DNA of 64,000 bases from Phallus indusiatus (Eukaryota > Basidiomycota > Agaricomycetes > Phallales > Phallaceae), in the NCBI GenBank assembly GCA_027605045.1, contig JAQFWX010000001.1, positions 1 to 64,000 of the forward strand, written 5' to 3'. Shown piece after piece: positions 1-12,812 of this stretch. Positions within the stretch are counted from its first letter, which is position 1. Every line of letters begins with the position of its first letter. Position numbers and translations under genes: made by a program. Below the pieces are notes generated by a model. It was not told the DNA's origin. It saw only the letters and a program-made list of their open reading frames with translations, and did no database searches.

Positions 1-213
1 CCCTAAACCCTAAACCCTAAACCTAAACCCTAAACCCTAAACCCTAAACCCTAAACCCTAAACCCTAAACCCTAAACCCTAAACCCTAAACCCTAAACCC
101 TAAACCCTAAACCCTAAACCCTAAACCCTAAACCCTAAACCCTAACTCTAAACCCTAAACCCTAAACCCTAAACCCTAAACCCTAAACCCTAAACCCTAA
201 ACCCTAAACCCTA
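1..213. repeat. Telomere repeat array, (CCCTAAA)n
   Basis: The window starts with about 30 tandem copies of CCCTAAA, the C-rich strand reading 5' to 3', so position 1 is at or near the physical chromosome end and the G-strand repeat is TTTAGGG. The unit is seven bases. At least two irregular units are visible, a shortened CCTAAA near position 22 and a CCCTAACTCTAAA variant around 143-155. The array stops in CCCTAC at 213. TTTAGGG is the classical plant-type repeat, whereas most characterised filamentous fungi carry TTAGGG. The genes further in are clearly fungal. Confidence 0.97.
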
Positions 214-3200
214 CCTTGTCAATAAGAGAGCCTGACACATGCTCTCCGTTTGTCGCACCGTGTCTCCAAGTTGGTGACCTGAGTGGGCAGACCACGGGCT
301 GGATGTTGACACGCAGACACTTTTGGGGAAAAAAATACATTTCTCAGCCATAGAGAAACGTTAAATAGGAAAAGAATGACTTACGGCACATTGTCCAATG
401 GTGGCGGGCCGCGTCAGTGCGATAATGGGATAGCATTAGGGGACAACGCTCCGCGACCTGTGTTTGAGAGGTTATCGCGGCCTTGAAATCTCAGTAAACC
501 CATTGATAAAACGAGATAAAATCAAAGGAGGACGTACAGTACTTCCTGTAGCAGTTAGATGGCTGTGGATGTCGGTAGATGTCGGTGGATGGTGGCGTGT
601 GTGATGATGATGTTGGATAACGGTCTGTTACAATTGATACAGTTGAAAACTTGTTGATGAGAGAGATATAATTAAAAAAACGTCGATAGAAAATAAAGCA
701 CTTGTAAAACTATCTCACTGGCGTATTGTGCATTGGCGGGATGTGGAGAAAGACGTTGACGGCACGGTGATAACGTGTCTACTTCAGTGACAATAAAAGG
801 TATAAAATAAAATGCGCGGTCAGATAACGTTGCTTGAAATCAAAGAAAAGAATCCTACGCACTTTTTTTGAAAAAGCAAAAGAATTGCCTCAGCGTCCAT
901 GAGCGCATAGTTATCCAGCTTTGGTGTAGAGAATTAGAGAGGGAGGGACTGTTAACGACGGAAAGACAATGAATTGGTTAGAGATAATGCTAGACGAAAG
1001 AAGAAGTAGACGACTTACCAGCAACCGGCAGGCAATGGGCCGGGTTAAACTGGGCACGACGGATCATTCAACATTACGTTCAATTATACCTATATACGAG
1101 TATAGCATTATAAAATAAGCACGGTTTGGTACGACGAGACATTAAAAAGAAAGTCTCACGATAACTTGTGAAACTGAGTCAGTGTGCGTGGTCAAGGATA
1201 TGAAGATAGCGGTGGTAGAGGAAAGCGGAGGATGAAAATGACAGCTATATAGAACAATGATAACCCATTACGTCAGTCTGATCGAGTTTACAATCAAATG
1301 GACTTACGCAAGAAAGACAGTAATGAACGGTGGTGCCAGACAACGACTTGAAAACACCATCCAGGGTGTGCGGTAGGTGAGATTAGGGTGAAGGGTAAGA
1401 CTACACGCGCGGAAGATAAATCTATAAAATCGTCAAACATTTAAACAAGGCACTTGACACGGCGCACCTTTAAAGCGCAAACGAATAAAGGAATGGCAAT
1501 TGAATTGCAAGTCTTTGCGGTAATCTGAGTATACGTCACCACAATAAGAGAGAAAAAGAGTAGGACGCACAGTTGAATCAGAAAGATAATAGAATCGTGC
1601 CGTCAACACGCAGAACGTTAAGGCAGGCATTCTAGTTCAAGACGGAAACTAAAGCATGGGTCAGACCAAGCGTGTAATAAAACGTAAAACGACCTACAAA
1701 GAGTCTAATATAGGTCATTATGTGCCGACGGAATATGGCAGTAGGCTAGCCAAATACAAAGGTGTGTGTGGTGGTGGCGACGGTGGTTAGAGAAAGGTTG
1801 TGGCGGGCTCAAAACGTCTAGTCTGTAAACGCTTAGGGGCTGTGCGCGGTGATAACAATGCTTGAATTCTGCGTGTGATCTAAAGTAACGAATGCTTAAG
1901 CGTAAGAAATAATGAAAAAGAGTATGACGCACGTTTATACTTCATATAAACGTTAAAAGATGCCTCAGTCTCCCAATTTCCAGCTAAAGAAGGGACAAGC
2001 GTTGACCCAAAATGTCGCCCGATAAAATTCCCGTCCCAGCCATGCCGATGCCGTTACCGCTGCAGTCCGAACGGTCCCATATTAGCCATCTACTAATGAT
2101 GTAAGAATAGTAAAGAAGAAGAAGAATAAAGGACGGACGAACATAAGGATGTTAAAAACGGCGCACAGGTACAAGAGCATAGGCGGCACAGTGGTGGTGG
2201 GTGCGATGGTTGGCGACAACAGGAAGAGGGATGGGGGATGAATGGCAGTGGGCTAATAGCGTTGAGCTGACAAGAAGATGAGAGAGACCGTAAGACTTAC
2301 GATTATTTGTCAGAGATAGACCGCGAACATAAAGAGAACACGCTAGACGATCCGGAAACAATATATATAAAAGATTAGTCGCGCGAATTGAAATCAATAC
2401 TGAAATGAATATCTCACTATAAGTGGAGAAAGCGAGCAATGCAAAGTGTAATTAAAGACTGAAAACGAAAAAGCGTAAGTACAGTGATGATAAGGTAGAG
2501 ACATCAAGCTTACTTCTTTGGCGCGAAAGAGTATAAATGGCCGCCTACGACAGCAGTGTAAATAAGAGATGGGAATAAAGACTGAATGATAATAAGATCA
2601 ACAGTAACGGAAGCGACAAAGATTGCATGACTTACGAGAGTTTTCCGATAGAATGAGCACGACGGTAGTGGGATGGCGATGTCTGATGGGGCCTCAAAAT
2701 TATAAGCTTTAGAAGGGAAAAGGACGGTCTAAACAACACAAATTGGAAGACGATGAATAAAAGACAATTTAAACAACAGAATACAGGACTTACAATGTAT
2801 ATTGGCGGACAGAGTTACGTTGGTTAGTCCGAAGGGAACCCCAGACCGCGCTCGTTGGACTACAGACAAAACATAAGCACGGTTCGCCAATTAATTAAAT
2901 CAAAACGCACGACCGGGACGTACTAAACAAAGTAGACCGGTAATAGACCTTGAGGTGAGGGATGGGGCGAATGGAGTGACGGCATTTTGAGGTGTGGCGG
3001 CCATTGACATAGCGTGCGACACAGAGTGTTGTGAGGGATGAGGGACAGGGGTTAAAAAAGGACGTTTGACGCATGCAGGCACAAGGTAGACCGATAAAAA
3101 GACTATCAAAGTACGATAAATGAGTGACAAACCGAGAGATAATAAAAGACTTACGGAGGCAAGAAAGATCCAACGTTCGCAAACCCGTCTTTGCAGATTG

Positions 3201-6200
3201 GGGTATCTGATTGGTGACGAAGTGTTTGAGGATAAGAAAGAGACAAAAAGGGTTAATGTACAAACCTGAAAGACCGAGACGGACCGAGTATAGGCTACAT
3301 TGACACTGCAGGTGCTTGTGCTAGAGACGGGAAGGACGGTAGATTGGCGACTGAGATGGGAGCTAATCTACGATCTAATAGGCAAAATATAAGTGAAAAA
3401 GATATCAGAATAAAGATAAAAAGCGTTAAGAGGACAAGACTTGCCATTGTGCAGGGAGAGCTGAAGGCGCAAAGGAGAAGGCGCCATGGCAAATCGACAG
3501 GAACAGTGGCGAAAACCAGAGTGGGTTTTAGTTATAAAACTAAAGAAGAGGGTCTTTTGAACAAAAGAAAAACGTGGCACAGAGATTGCGGGCGCACCGT
3601 TGGATTCAAAAACGAAGTCGTTGTGATGACAATCTTGAGAGTGTAGCGACGGTCGACGGGTGTAAATGGAAATGATAAAAAGGCCTAGAAATGATTTAGT
3701 AAATGACAATAGATCGAAAATCAAACAAACGAACGGCTTACGGTGAGCTCTAAGTGTCCGGTCTGTTAACGCTCAAGTACTGGGCGCGGTGGCGACATCA
3801 TTGAAGGATGAGGGTATATCTAAGGCAAACAGCATTTAAACTATAAGAAACGTTGAAACGGTAAACGACAAACCTTGATAATAAAAAGAAATGTGGAGTG
3901 GGCGTTACGTCTCCTAGATTGCGGACGGAATAAAGCCGAGGCGACAAACCCGATTGGAAAGCCTGTTGAGAGAGAAAGGGTTCCTAACGTCAAAGAATGA
4001 CGAAGTGAATGGAGATAAATGCCAACCTGATCAAAAAGAAACCGTGGCGACGGTAGTAATATCGCCGCAAACAGTGGCAAGGCTGAAGAGAAAGGCCGCG
4101 GTTGAGCTTGGTAACGAACCGTAAGACGTTGTTAAAAGGTCTATGAGGAAAGAAAGCATGATTAAGAATGAAAAATAGAAAGATAAAACTTTTTACCATT
4201 TGCGTCAATAGCGTGGATGGCTGCCGACGACGGTGGTGGGAATGGGAGCGATTAGGAAGACTTATGGCTCACGCGAGTCACAACCAATGGCACTGAGCGT
4301 TGTCACATCCGACTGCGCATGTTGCGATCGCCAAGAGCGAAAATAGAGCTAAAAGATAGTGTTAGTTAGTATAGAATCAAAAGTAAGACGAGTCACTTGC
4401 AAAGAAGATGACGCAGGTGCAGGCTGAACGATGAAAGTTAGGAAACCATTAGACCGCCAAAAGATAAGGAAAAGACTTACGATGGTGGGAGAAATGTCGA
4501 ACGGAATGGAGCAAAGAGGTTATGTCCAAGGTTTGTGTTGAGATTCAAGAGGTTGTTTAATGAAGAGAAAGGTGGCGGGAGAATAAGAGTATATCGGCGC
4601 GGTAGTGAGAGTGACGGTGACAGAGAGGCCAGACATGGTTGGGGTGATAAAGTAACTCTATAGAGTTAATATGTCAGTAACGAAACTGTAGTTAAAGAAG
4701 AATGCGACGACGTACGGTCAATGTCATGATTAATGTCAACATCGTTCACACTGTCTTTTGTAATACTTGTAAGCCTACAGCTTTTCTCCCTGTCGAACGA
4801 TTTAGCTGCAAGTCTTCTTGTAAAGTCTGTAACTTAAGCATCAACGTCGTCACAATAAGAAAGGAAGAAAAAGAAAAGGGCGCACCGTTCAATTGCGAAC
4901 GCAACAAGGTCAGGCCAACAATCTGCGACCTTGTCACAGCTGTCGTTCTACGTCAAAGGCAAGGCGATAGTCTGCAAACGGCACAGAATGGGTTAAATTA
5001 AACGTATGATAAAGCGTGAATTGACTTACGAATAAAGAGGTATAGGTTTATAGTTTCGCGACAGATAACAGAGGTAGGCTGGTTTGATTTGTTCAGGACA
5101 GGTTAAAGCAAGTTCAAAGAATGCGAGACTTACGTTTTCCAATATATTTGGCGTGGCAAAGACAAAGGTGACAATATAGCACGTATGGCGGTAGTAGTGC
5201 AAGTGGTGGTGGGCGCTACGGGAAAATAAAAGGCATTGAGCGAAATGAAAGATGAGAGATATTATAAGACCTGACTTACGATGTTTCGATAGAGGTGGGT
5301 CACGGATTGAAAGAGAAAATGGGAACGATCTGGAAACAATACAGATAAAAGGCTACTTGTACGAATTGAAGCTACTAATAAAACGGATAACTTACTATGA
5401 ACAGTCTGAATAACGTCTTAATAAGCGCAAAAACCATTAGAGATAATAACGAGGTAGAAAGAAATAAAAACTGACTTGTTTGGCCGTTAGCGACGGCTGT
5501 ACAGTTTTGGATGGTGGTGACTGTAGAAAACGCTTCAGAAATGGGAAAAGAATGAAGAATATAAGACTTACGGCGACGGTTATGTTCAACGGTTGAGGAT
5601 AATAGCGTTACGGCTTTAATGTAGGACAAAAAGAACGACCTATCAAAGATATCAATGAAAGTTTAGTCAGTAATACGCGAATTAAGACATAATAAACAAT
5701 GGCATACGGTTGCGATGCCATTATTTACGGTTGGGTTGGAGAAGACTTAGAATTTTGGAGCAGAGCTAAGAGCGAAAAAGATTTTAACTAAGAAAAACTC
5801 AACCGAACTAAAAAGATTAGAGCACACCTTTTACGGTATGCTTGGAACGCATAGCTCGCATTGCGGGAAGGAGAGAGATAGCCGGGACAGGAGGGAAGGA
5901 GGTTGAATCTAACAGAGTTGTTAGAATGAAGGAAAGAAAAGAAACTTTAACGGGCGAAAAAAAAGACTTGCATTGTAATAAAGTAAGGACGAGAGGGTGG
6001 AGCATAGATGATGGCACGGAAGATGTACCTAGATATAAGGAAAACGTCAGTTACAGATGAACATTGAAGTAAAAAAGGAGGAAGAGAGAAACATACCGCA
6101 GGACTGAAGGATAAAACGATACTTTAAATATCATTCGCGAGGGTTACGCAGGAGATAAGTCCCGCTCTGGACGATGTTGGTGAGGGGGATAATGCAAGGG

Positions 6201-8159
6201 GCGGTGCTTTGTTAAGCCAATAAAAAAGACTATCAGATGATCTTCAAGTAATCTGAGGCTGAACGTAACTAACTTACTGTATTTTGAGAGAAATAAGAAA
6301 GCGGCGGCGACAGCAATAATGAGTGGGGCAATGTGGAAGAGTGCTTCAGAACGAGGGGGCATAGTATAGGTTGAACCTTGTGAAGACAAAAGGTTGGTCA
6401 AAAAGAAGGGAAAAGAAGCAAGATTGGACGTACTCTGAGATCACGTCTGTTGAATCAACACCCATCTATACTCTCCAAACCCAGTAGATGAGAGTTGGGC
6501 TGTAGAAAGCAGATAAATATAACGCCGCGACTGGCGAGAGAATAGAAGACTAACAATGCGAGCAACCACCATAATTGATCTCCAGGCAAGTCTTTGCCAA
6601 TCTTATCGACGACGTCTTTCATTTGGAGGATTGAAGGACCATAGCGATAGGTGGTGGATGTGGTGCAAAGGAGAAGTTGGTGCCGTATAACGGCCGAGTC
6701 ACTCTTTCGCGATCACACATGCAGGCGCGACTGAAGCAGTGGTTTATTTAGTATAAATCATTATTATAAGGTGTACAATACTGAACTAATCATATCAATA
6801 ATACCAATGAGATGAAAGAAAATGAAAAAAAAAAGGTCAGAACATCGAGGAAGAGCAGGTGTGCGATTCCGTAATCTTCACGAACATGCAGCCTGCTTAA
6901 CTGTATGAGATAGTATAGACTTGCGAGTATGAAAACTGTCACTTGGACAGAAGTTTGACGTATATCTAAAGATGACAAAGGTTTGAATCGTGATGAAAAT
7001 GACAGAGAAACGACGGCGTACTGTTGGGTTCAATGGAGATCTGGTTTGGCGCGTGGAGATGAGAGGGTGGCAAGGTAAATAGTGGTGGTGACAAGTCTTC
7101 GCGTAAAAGCTGTAATCTGAATATAAGCACCACGAAGGAGAAAAAGAATAGAGCGCACAGTTTAAGCACAGATATAATACGATCGTGCAACAACACGCGG
7201 CATGTTAATACAGGAATTGTGATTCGGGGTAATAGTCTGCGAACAACGCAGACAGAAGTCAAAGCATTGGTCAGACCAAGTTTACAACAAAGCGTGAAAT
7301 GACTTACAAAGAGTATAGTATAGCGTCATTGGGGGCCGACAGAATACAGGGGTGAGCTAGGGAAAGATGAAGGTAGATATGGCGATGGTGACGCCTATGG
7401 GAGAAAGGTGGCAATGGGCGTTGCGGTTGGCGAAACAAGAAGGTAGGGGATGAAACTTACGGTGTTTTTGAGCTTAGGGAGACACCGACATGAAAGAAAG
7501 GAGCGAGAGTTGTTGAAACTAAGGGAAAAAACTGAGGAATTGCGAAAGAAGAGATACGCAGAAGGAAAGACATACACATTAGAATAATGAGAAAGAAGCT
7601 ATAGCGACGGTAGTAGCGCTGACGCGAATAGGGACTGATATGATAAGAGGGGACACGTTTGGCCTGTATTTGGGTATCACGGGCATAAACCGTGATTGGA
7701 ACAGAGTAAACTACGTTGATAGTGAGTTGAAAACTCTATAAGGAGAAATAAACAAATAAATACGTACCTTTTCGCTTTGTTCGTGATGCGAGAACGACGT
7801 GATGCGGGCTTGGAGGGCAAAATAGCAGAAAGGCCTTGGACTGAGTATTGAGCGAAACCAAAACAAGCTATACAATATAAATTAACAGAGATGAGAATGA
7901 ATGAATGAATGTTACTTACTTAGATGGTTGTACAGTGAGAACGTGGGTGAGATGTAGGTGGTGGCGCCGTGTAAGGATCTACTTATAAAGATTGTCAATT
8001 ATTGCTGAGAGATTAAGAGGAACAAACAACGCGTACCGCTGTAGCAAGTGGCCACGTGTTATAATATCATTGTTGAGGATGGCGTGGGCGATATGGGCTG
8101 TGCATGGGAGTGTGATTTGAGGGATAATGGGAAAGGGCGAAACTGTATTAAGACGATAA

Positions 8160-8690
8160 CAAAGACTCATCAATGAAGATAAAGTGAATGGAGAAAGTAA
8201 ACGACTTACTTGGAAAGGAAAAAAGCGATGGTCATGGCAGCACTGTCCATGGCAGGGCAACGTCGAATAGGCCACGCATGCAGCGGCTGCATATGGTTTT
8301 AAGCTTTGATAAAGTGAATGGTGAACAAGTGATAATAAACGAGGAAGATAAGGACGTACCGAAGTTTGATACAGCGGTAAATGAGCAGGGCCAACATTAG
8401 CAATGTAGGAGGAATTGAGATGAACACTAGTGGAAATAAGATTAAAAGAGAGAAGAGCAAAACCAAAGATGACGTACCATGATGTTGAAAGGCTGGAAGA
8501 AAAAACGCCACAGTTATGAGAGCGTTATAGTGGGGGCCAGTTAAGGTGAAGACCTGCATTAAGTGGGCGATGGTAAGGCGGGGGTTTGAAAGTGACCAGG
8601 AGCTTAAAACAACATTAGTTTTGCTTCTTCATTAGAGAAAGAAGATGACGCACCCGACTAATAGGGTAAAGGCGATGGCAGGAATGAATG
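8160..8690 (-). repeat. Subtelomeric duplicate, copy A (pairs with 9650-10170)
   Basis: This segment aligns along about 500 bases with 9650-10170 despite many substitutions and indels. Shared landmarks in the same order are a minus-strand GTAAGT donor, a block containing GTACGT after AAACTTCG, and a 15-nt block before another donor. On the minus strand one block reads V-F-I-S followed by a hydrophobic run ending I-K-L-R directly before a GTACGT donor. The partner reads V-V-F-I-S and a similar run ending I-K-F-W before the same donor. This shared frame and phase suggest the ancestor encoded a membrane segment. The unspliced 86-codon minus ORF here (8299-8559) may be coding or a by-product of intron pyrimidine bias. 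Confidence 0.6.
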
Positions 8691-9649
8691 AGGACAATGT
8701 TGGAGGGATGGGGATTACGGTGGAAATGGCCGAGTTGAGTCAGCGCTGTAGGATGTGTTGGTTGCGATTGGGAAAGGAAAGACATGACGACGTACGTTGT
8801 ATAAGTAAACATAGGGGTCGGCAAAAACGAGAAAGAATGATCTTTAACCAACATGAGACAAACGTTAGTTATATGATTAGAACTTCATCAAATGGACAAC
8901 TCACTGTCGAAAGGATAACATATCGGAGTGAAATAGGGATGTGATGAGCGTGTTTCTAAGAGAACGTTTTAGGAAACGAAAGGAACAGAAGAAAGGGAAG
9001 GAAATACCAATGGATTGACCAGGTTTGGAGTGATGTGGGGACGGAAGGAAGTGTTGGCGGTGATGGGCACAGAGCAGAAGAAACGGTAAAAATAACTTTA
9101 AGAAAGAAATGTATAAGCAACGTATAGAACAAGCGTTGGATGGCGTACCTTGAGCTTGTATAGCAACGGTAGGGTGGCGACACTCCATGGGTATGGATTG
9201 GAGATGTTGAATAACTTGAGCGGGTTAAGTGGAAATGGCTGTGCGATGAGTAGCTGATGTTCCAGATATCAATAGTAGGTGGGGGACGTGATAGGCACGA
9301 GTGCTGATTGTAAGAGTACTATAAGAGTCAAACCTATGGATAAAAGAAAGAAAAAGAGGACGAGAGCGTACCTTTAAAAGAGATCACGTCTTACGAGAAT
9401 CATGATGAACGAAGATAAATGTAAACTGAGAGATGTTTAGATGAAACGGGACTTGAAGTAACAGAAAACTTACATGGAAATAGGGAAGAACCAGTGAGGT
9501 CGTTAGGCTTAAGCGATTGGAGAATGGAGGTAATGGATGAGGTTTAAGGAAAAAGGCGTCGCCGGTGGACAGGGATAGACTGACAAAAAGACAATAAAAG
9601 AAGTGAAAATGAGAAAAAGCGAAAGACTTACCGTGGACGATTGAGAAAT

Positions 9650-10170
9650 AAGGAAGGTCCAACACTAAACGATAACAACGACTAATCAATGAAGAGGAAG
9701 TAAATGGAGATCGGAAGGTGAACGACTTACTTGAAAAGGAAAAAGGCGATGGCGATGGCAATGTCAAATAGGGCAGGAAACGGCTGAAGCTTGGGTAAAG
9801 TAAACAGTGAACAAGAGATAATCAAAGAGCAAGATAAGAACGTACCAAAATTTGATAAAAAGGTGGACGGGTAGGGCCAATATTAGTGATGTAAAAGATA
9901 TGAAGACGACTGCTGGTTGGAATAAGATCAAAAGAAAGGAGGACGGAGCGAAAGATGTCCTACCATAACGTTAGAAGGCTGGATGGAAAAATGTCGGTCG
10001 TGCGAGTGTTACAGTGGAGGCGGATTAAGGTGAAGACTTGGGTGAAGTGGGCGACGGTAAGATGGAGGGATTGAATGTGATAAACACGAGCTAAAAACGA
10101 CATTAGCTTTGCAACTTCTTCAGGAGAGAAGGAAAACCGCGCACGAAATTGATAGGGTGAAAGGATGGCA
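9650..10170 (-). repeat. Subtelomeric duplicate, copy B (pairs with 8160-8690)
   Basis: Partner of the 8160-8690 block, with the same order of minus-strand donor motifs near 9725 (GTAAGT), 9840 (GTACGT) and 9960 (GTAGGA). It lacks about 30 bases that copy A carries in the block following the GTACGT intron, so the copies have been diverging by indel as well as substitution. No product can be assigned. Confidence 0.55.
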
Positions 10171-10699
10171 GGAATAGGGCGATGGAAGGAATAGGTGGGC
10201 GATATTGGGGGGATGGGGATTGCGGTGGAAAAAGCGACACCAGTGATGTATCACTAGAAGAACTTAAAAGAAATAGAGTTGGTGGCGATTGGGAAAGGAG
10301 AAGGACACAATACGCACCTCTAAAGTGATGGCTGCGGAGACGGATTGAAAGAGAGATATCTACAGATCGCAGAGAAATAAACGTGAGTTACAGGACTAAT
10401 AATCGATCAAATAAACAACTCACTTGTTAATGTATTAATGGACGACCGGTTGCAGGAAATAGATCAACGTTCTTCAGAAAAAAAGACCTATCATGAAGGA
10501 AAACATTAGTGAGAACAATCGAATAGGAATAAAGGCTTACCGTGTGTTAAATGAAAGTGTAGAGCCGTTGACGACGGCAGTGAGAGTGAGAAGAAATGGT
10601 GGCTTGAAGTCGCAAGCCAATAGGGAATGTCGTCACATAAGTGACAATGTAACATTCGATAGAAGGATTCGGAACTTTCCGGACAAGCGCTGGTGTCAG

Positions 10700-10967
10700 C
10701 GTCATCCAGAGAACAGGTAATGAATCCATCAGCTTCCGGTACTATTTTTACCGGGCTGATAACATTAAAAATAACTTGGATGTAAATTAGATTAGATTAG
10801 ATAAGAATTAATAAAAGATATGAAGTACTAAACTCGGTTTTGACGGAGATAAGATAATAGGAACGCTGCTAAATTCAAAGTCCGACAAAGCGTCATCCAG
10901 AATAACATCGAGCCATCCATCGACTTCCCGGGTTATTTTTATGGGGGCGATAACCTTATTAATAACT
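10700..10967. repeat. Direct repeat pair of about 75 bp
   Basis: Two imperfect copies, about 10700-10775 and 10891-10967, share GTCATCCAGA at their left end, then a CCATC block, a T-rich ATTTTTA core flanked by C/G runs, GATAAC and an A/T-rich tail ending AATAACT. They sit about 190 bp apart, just where the purine skew of the outer subtelomere ends. No coding potential was seen. Confidence 0.6.
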
Positions 10968-11489
10968 GACAAGTATATAAATACTAAATAATAAATAATA
11001 AATAATTTTTTACTGGTGAGAAGCCGGGTAAAACCGAAATATGACGAAAGGACGACTTACCAGCATTGAAACTCAGACTGGTCACGTGACTTATAAAGAT
11101 AAGATAACGTCTATGAGATACTTGAGGGTAGGTATTCGGGAACTTGCGATTTCGGCGATTTCGAACGTAGTATAGTTTAGTTGTAATAGACAAAGTATTT
11201 TGTAGTAGATAATATGGATAAATGGTAAGGATTGCATTAGTAAACTTGAAGTAAACATTCTGTAATTCGAATAAGTGGGGGAAAGTACTTTAAGCAAATA
11301 TCTGGTAATCAAGGTAAACATGCTATATTTCGAAGTAAACGTAACATGCATTTGAAGAAGCTTTTAATGAATTCGAGGGAATGGTAATGATTTCAAAGTA
11401 AATAGGACAGGATTGGAAGAAAAGGGAAATGATTTTGAAGTAAGGTGTCATAATAAAGGGTAGGTGATTATTACTGACTTTGTTGATTA

Positions 11490-12590
11490 TTTTAATTCGA
11501 GAGTTGATTAATTGAATAACAGGTTGAGTAATTTGAATAATGAGTTGATTCGAGTTGAGTAATTTAAAAACGGGTTGATTAATTTGAATAGCAAGTTGAT
11601 TAATTTGAAAATCGAGTTGATTAATTTGATTAGGGTGTTGATTAATTTGAAAAAACGAGTTGATTAACTGAATAACGGATTGATTAATTTGAATAACCAG
11701 TTGATTCGAGTTGATTAATTTGAATAGCGGGTTGATTAATTGAATAACGAGTTGATTAATTTGATTGACGAGTTGATTCGAGGTGATTAATTTGAAAAAC
11801 GAGTTGGTTAATTTGATTAGCGGGTTGATTAATTTGAATAACGAGTTGATTAATTGAATAACGGGTTGATTAATTTGAATAACGAGTTGATTCGAGTTGA
11901 TTAATTTGAAAAACGAGTTGGTTAATTTGATTAGTGAGTTGATTAATTTGAATAGCGGGTTGATTAATTGGATAACGGGTTGACTAATTTGATTAGCGAG
12001 TTGATTAATTTGAAAAATGAGTTGATTAATTTGAGAAATGAGTTGATTAATTGAATAATGAGTTGATTAATTTGAATAGCGAGTTGATTAATTTGATTAG
12101 TGAGTTGATTAATTGAATAGTGAGTTGATTAATTGAATAACGGATTGATTAATTTGAATAACAAGTTGATTTGAGTTGATTGATTTGAAAAACAAGTTGG
12201 TTAATTTGATTAGCGAGTTGATTAATTTGATTGACGAGTTGATTAAATAGAATAACGGGTTGATTGGAGTTGAGTAATTTGAAAAACGAGTTGGTTAATT
12301 TGATTAGTGAGTTGATTAATTTGAAAAACGAGTTGATTAATTTGAATAGCGGGTTGATTAATTTGATTGACGTGTTGATTAATTGGATAACAGGTTGATT
12401 AATTTGAAAAACGAGTTGATTAATTTGAAAAATGAGTTGATTAATTTAAATAGTGAGTTGATTAATTTGATTAGCGAGTTGATTAATTTGAATAACGAGT
12501 TGATTAATTTGAATGATGAGTTGATTAATATAAATAGTGAGTTGATTATAATTGGAAGTGAGTTGATTATGATTGGAAGTGATATTGTTT
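11490..12590 (+). repeat. 21-nt minisatellite (GAGTTGATTAATTTGAATAAC-like)
   Basis: About 50 imperfect copies of a roughly 21-base unit, GAGTTGATTAATTTGAAWRRC with common 20- and 15-base variants, run for 1.1 kb on a very A/T-rich background. Unit-to-unit variation is mostly at the last six bases. Because 21 is a multiple of three, the proximal part stays open as a short ORF (12383-12634) of heptads of the form N-E-L-I-N-L-x, which would form a coiled coil if translated. Upstream copies lose frame through 20-base units, so selection for protein is not shown. There are no interspersed unique spacers, so this is not CRISPR-like. Confidence 0.9.
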
Positions 12591-12688
12591 TGCATGCTAT
12601 ACAAAAACTTTTTATAGATAAGAAAATTTCTTAATCTCTTTTAATAAAAATTACAATGCAAAACCGATATTAAAAAAAATATAAAAAC

Positions 12689-12708
12689 CTCGGCGTTCCC
12701 ACGCCGAG
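12689..12708. other. Perfect 8-bp hairpin after the minisatellite
   Basis: CTCGGCGT, a TCCC loop and ACGCCGAG form a perfect 8-bp GC-rich stem inside an otherwise A/T-rich stretch about 100 bp beyond the minisatellite. It is preceded by an A-run. Function unknown: it could be an RNA 3' structure or chance. Confidence 0.5.
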
Positions 12709-12812
12709 CATTAATCAAGAGTTGATTAACAAAAGCATATACATAGTATTTTTACGATGATCTGAAGCTGCCCGATGACATCAAAGTAGACGAATGCATT
12801 CATATCCCTATC

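Larger units (their letters stand above)
214..11100 (-). repeat. Degenerate subtelomeric duplicated-sequence array, minus-strand oriented
   Basis: No recognisable gene lies here, yet the sequence is not random. The + strand is strongly purine-rich, and by eye about two dozen ACTTAC motifs (minus strand GTAAGT, the 5' splice-donor consensus) occur on it, for example near 378, 1302, 2295, 3150, 4478, 5023, 5274, 5565, 7300, 8203, 9625 and 11054, with very few on the other strand. Segments align to each other across several kilobases: 1440-1760, 4750-5060 and 7080-7370; 2280-2430 and 5270-5410; 1790-1870 and 3740-3830; 8160-8690 and 9650-10170. Minus-strand ORFs of 60-130 codons are common, but they are rich in Leu/Phe/Ser/His as expected from pyrimidine bias, and I recognise no family. 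Best reading: diverged tandem copies of an intron-containing sequence transcribed toward the telomere, or its decayed remains. Confidence 0.6.

Noticed and set aside
1..213. Plant origin suggested by the CCCTAAA telomere
   Set aside because: Intron size, micro-exons, AA9 LPMO, polyporopepsin-type proteases, the fungal PLC-like protein and DUF6533-like protein all indicate a basidiomycete.
214..10400. Many minus-strand ORFs of 60-130 codons rich in Leu/Phe/Ser/His
   Set aside because: They follow from the pyrimidine-rich minus strand and overlap each other in several frames. No domain, and most begin without a convincing start.
11490..12590. CRISPR-like array
   Set aside because: Units are contiguous with no unique spacers, and this is a eukaryotic chromosome end.
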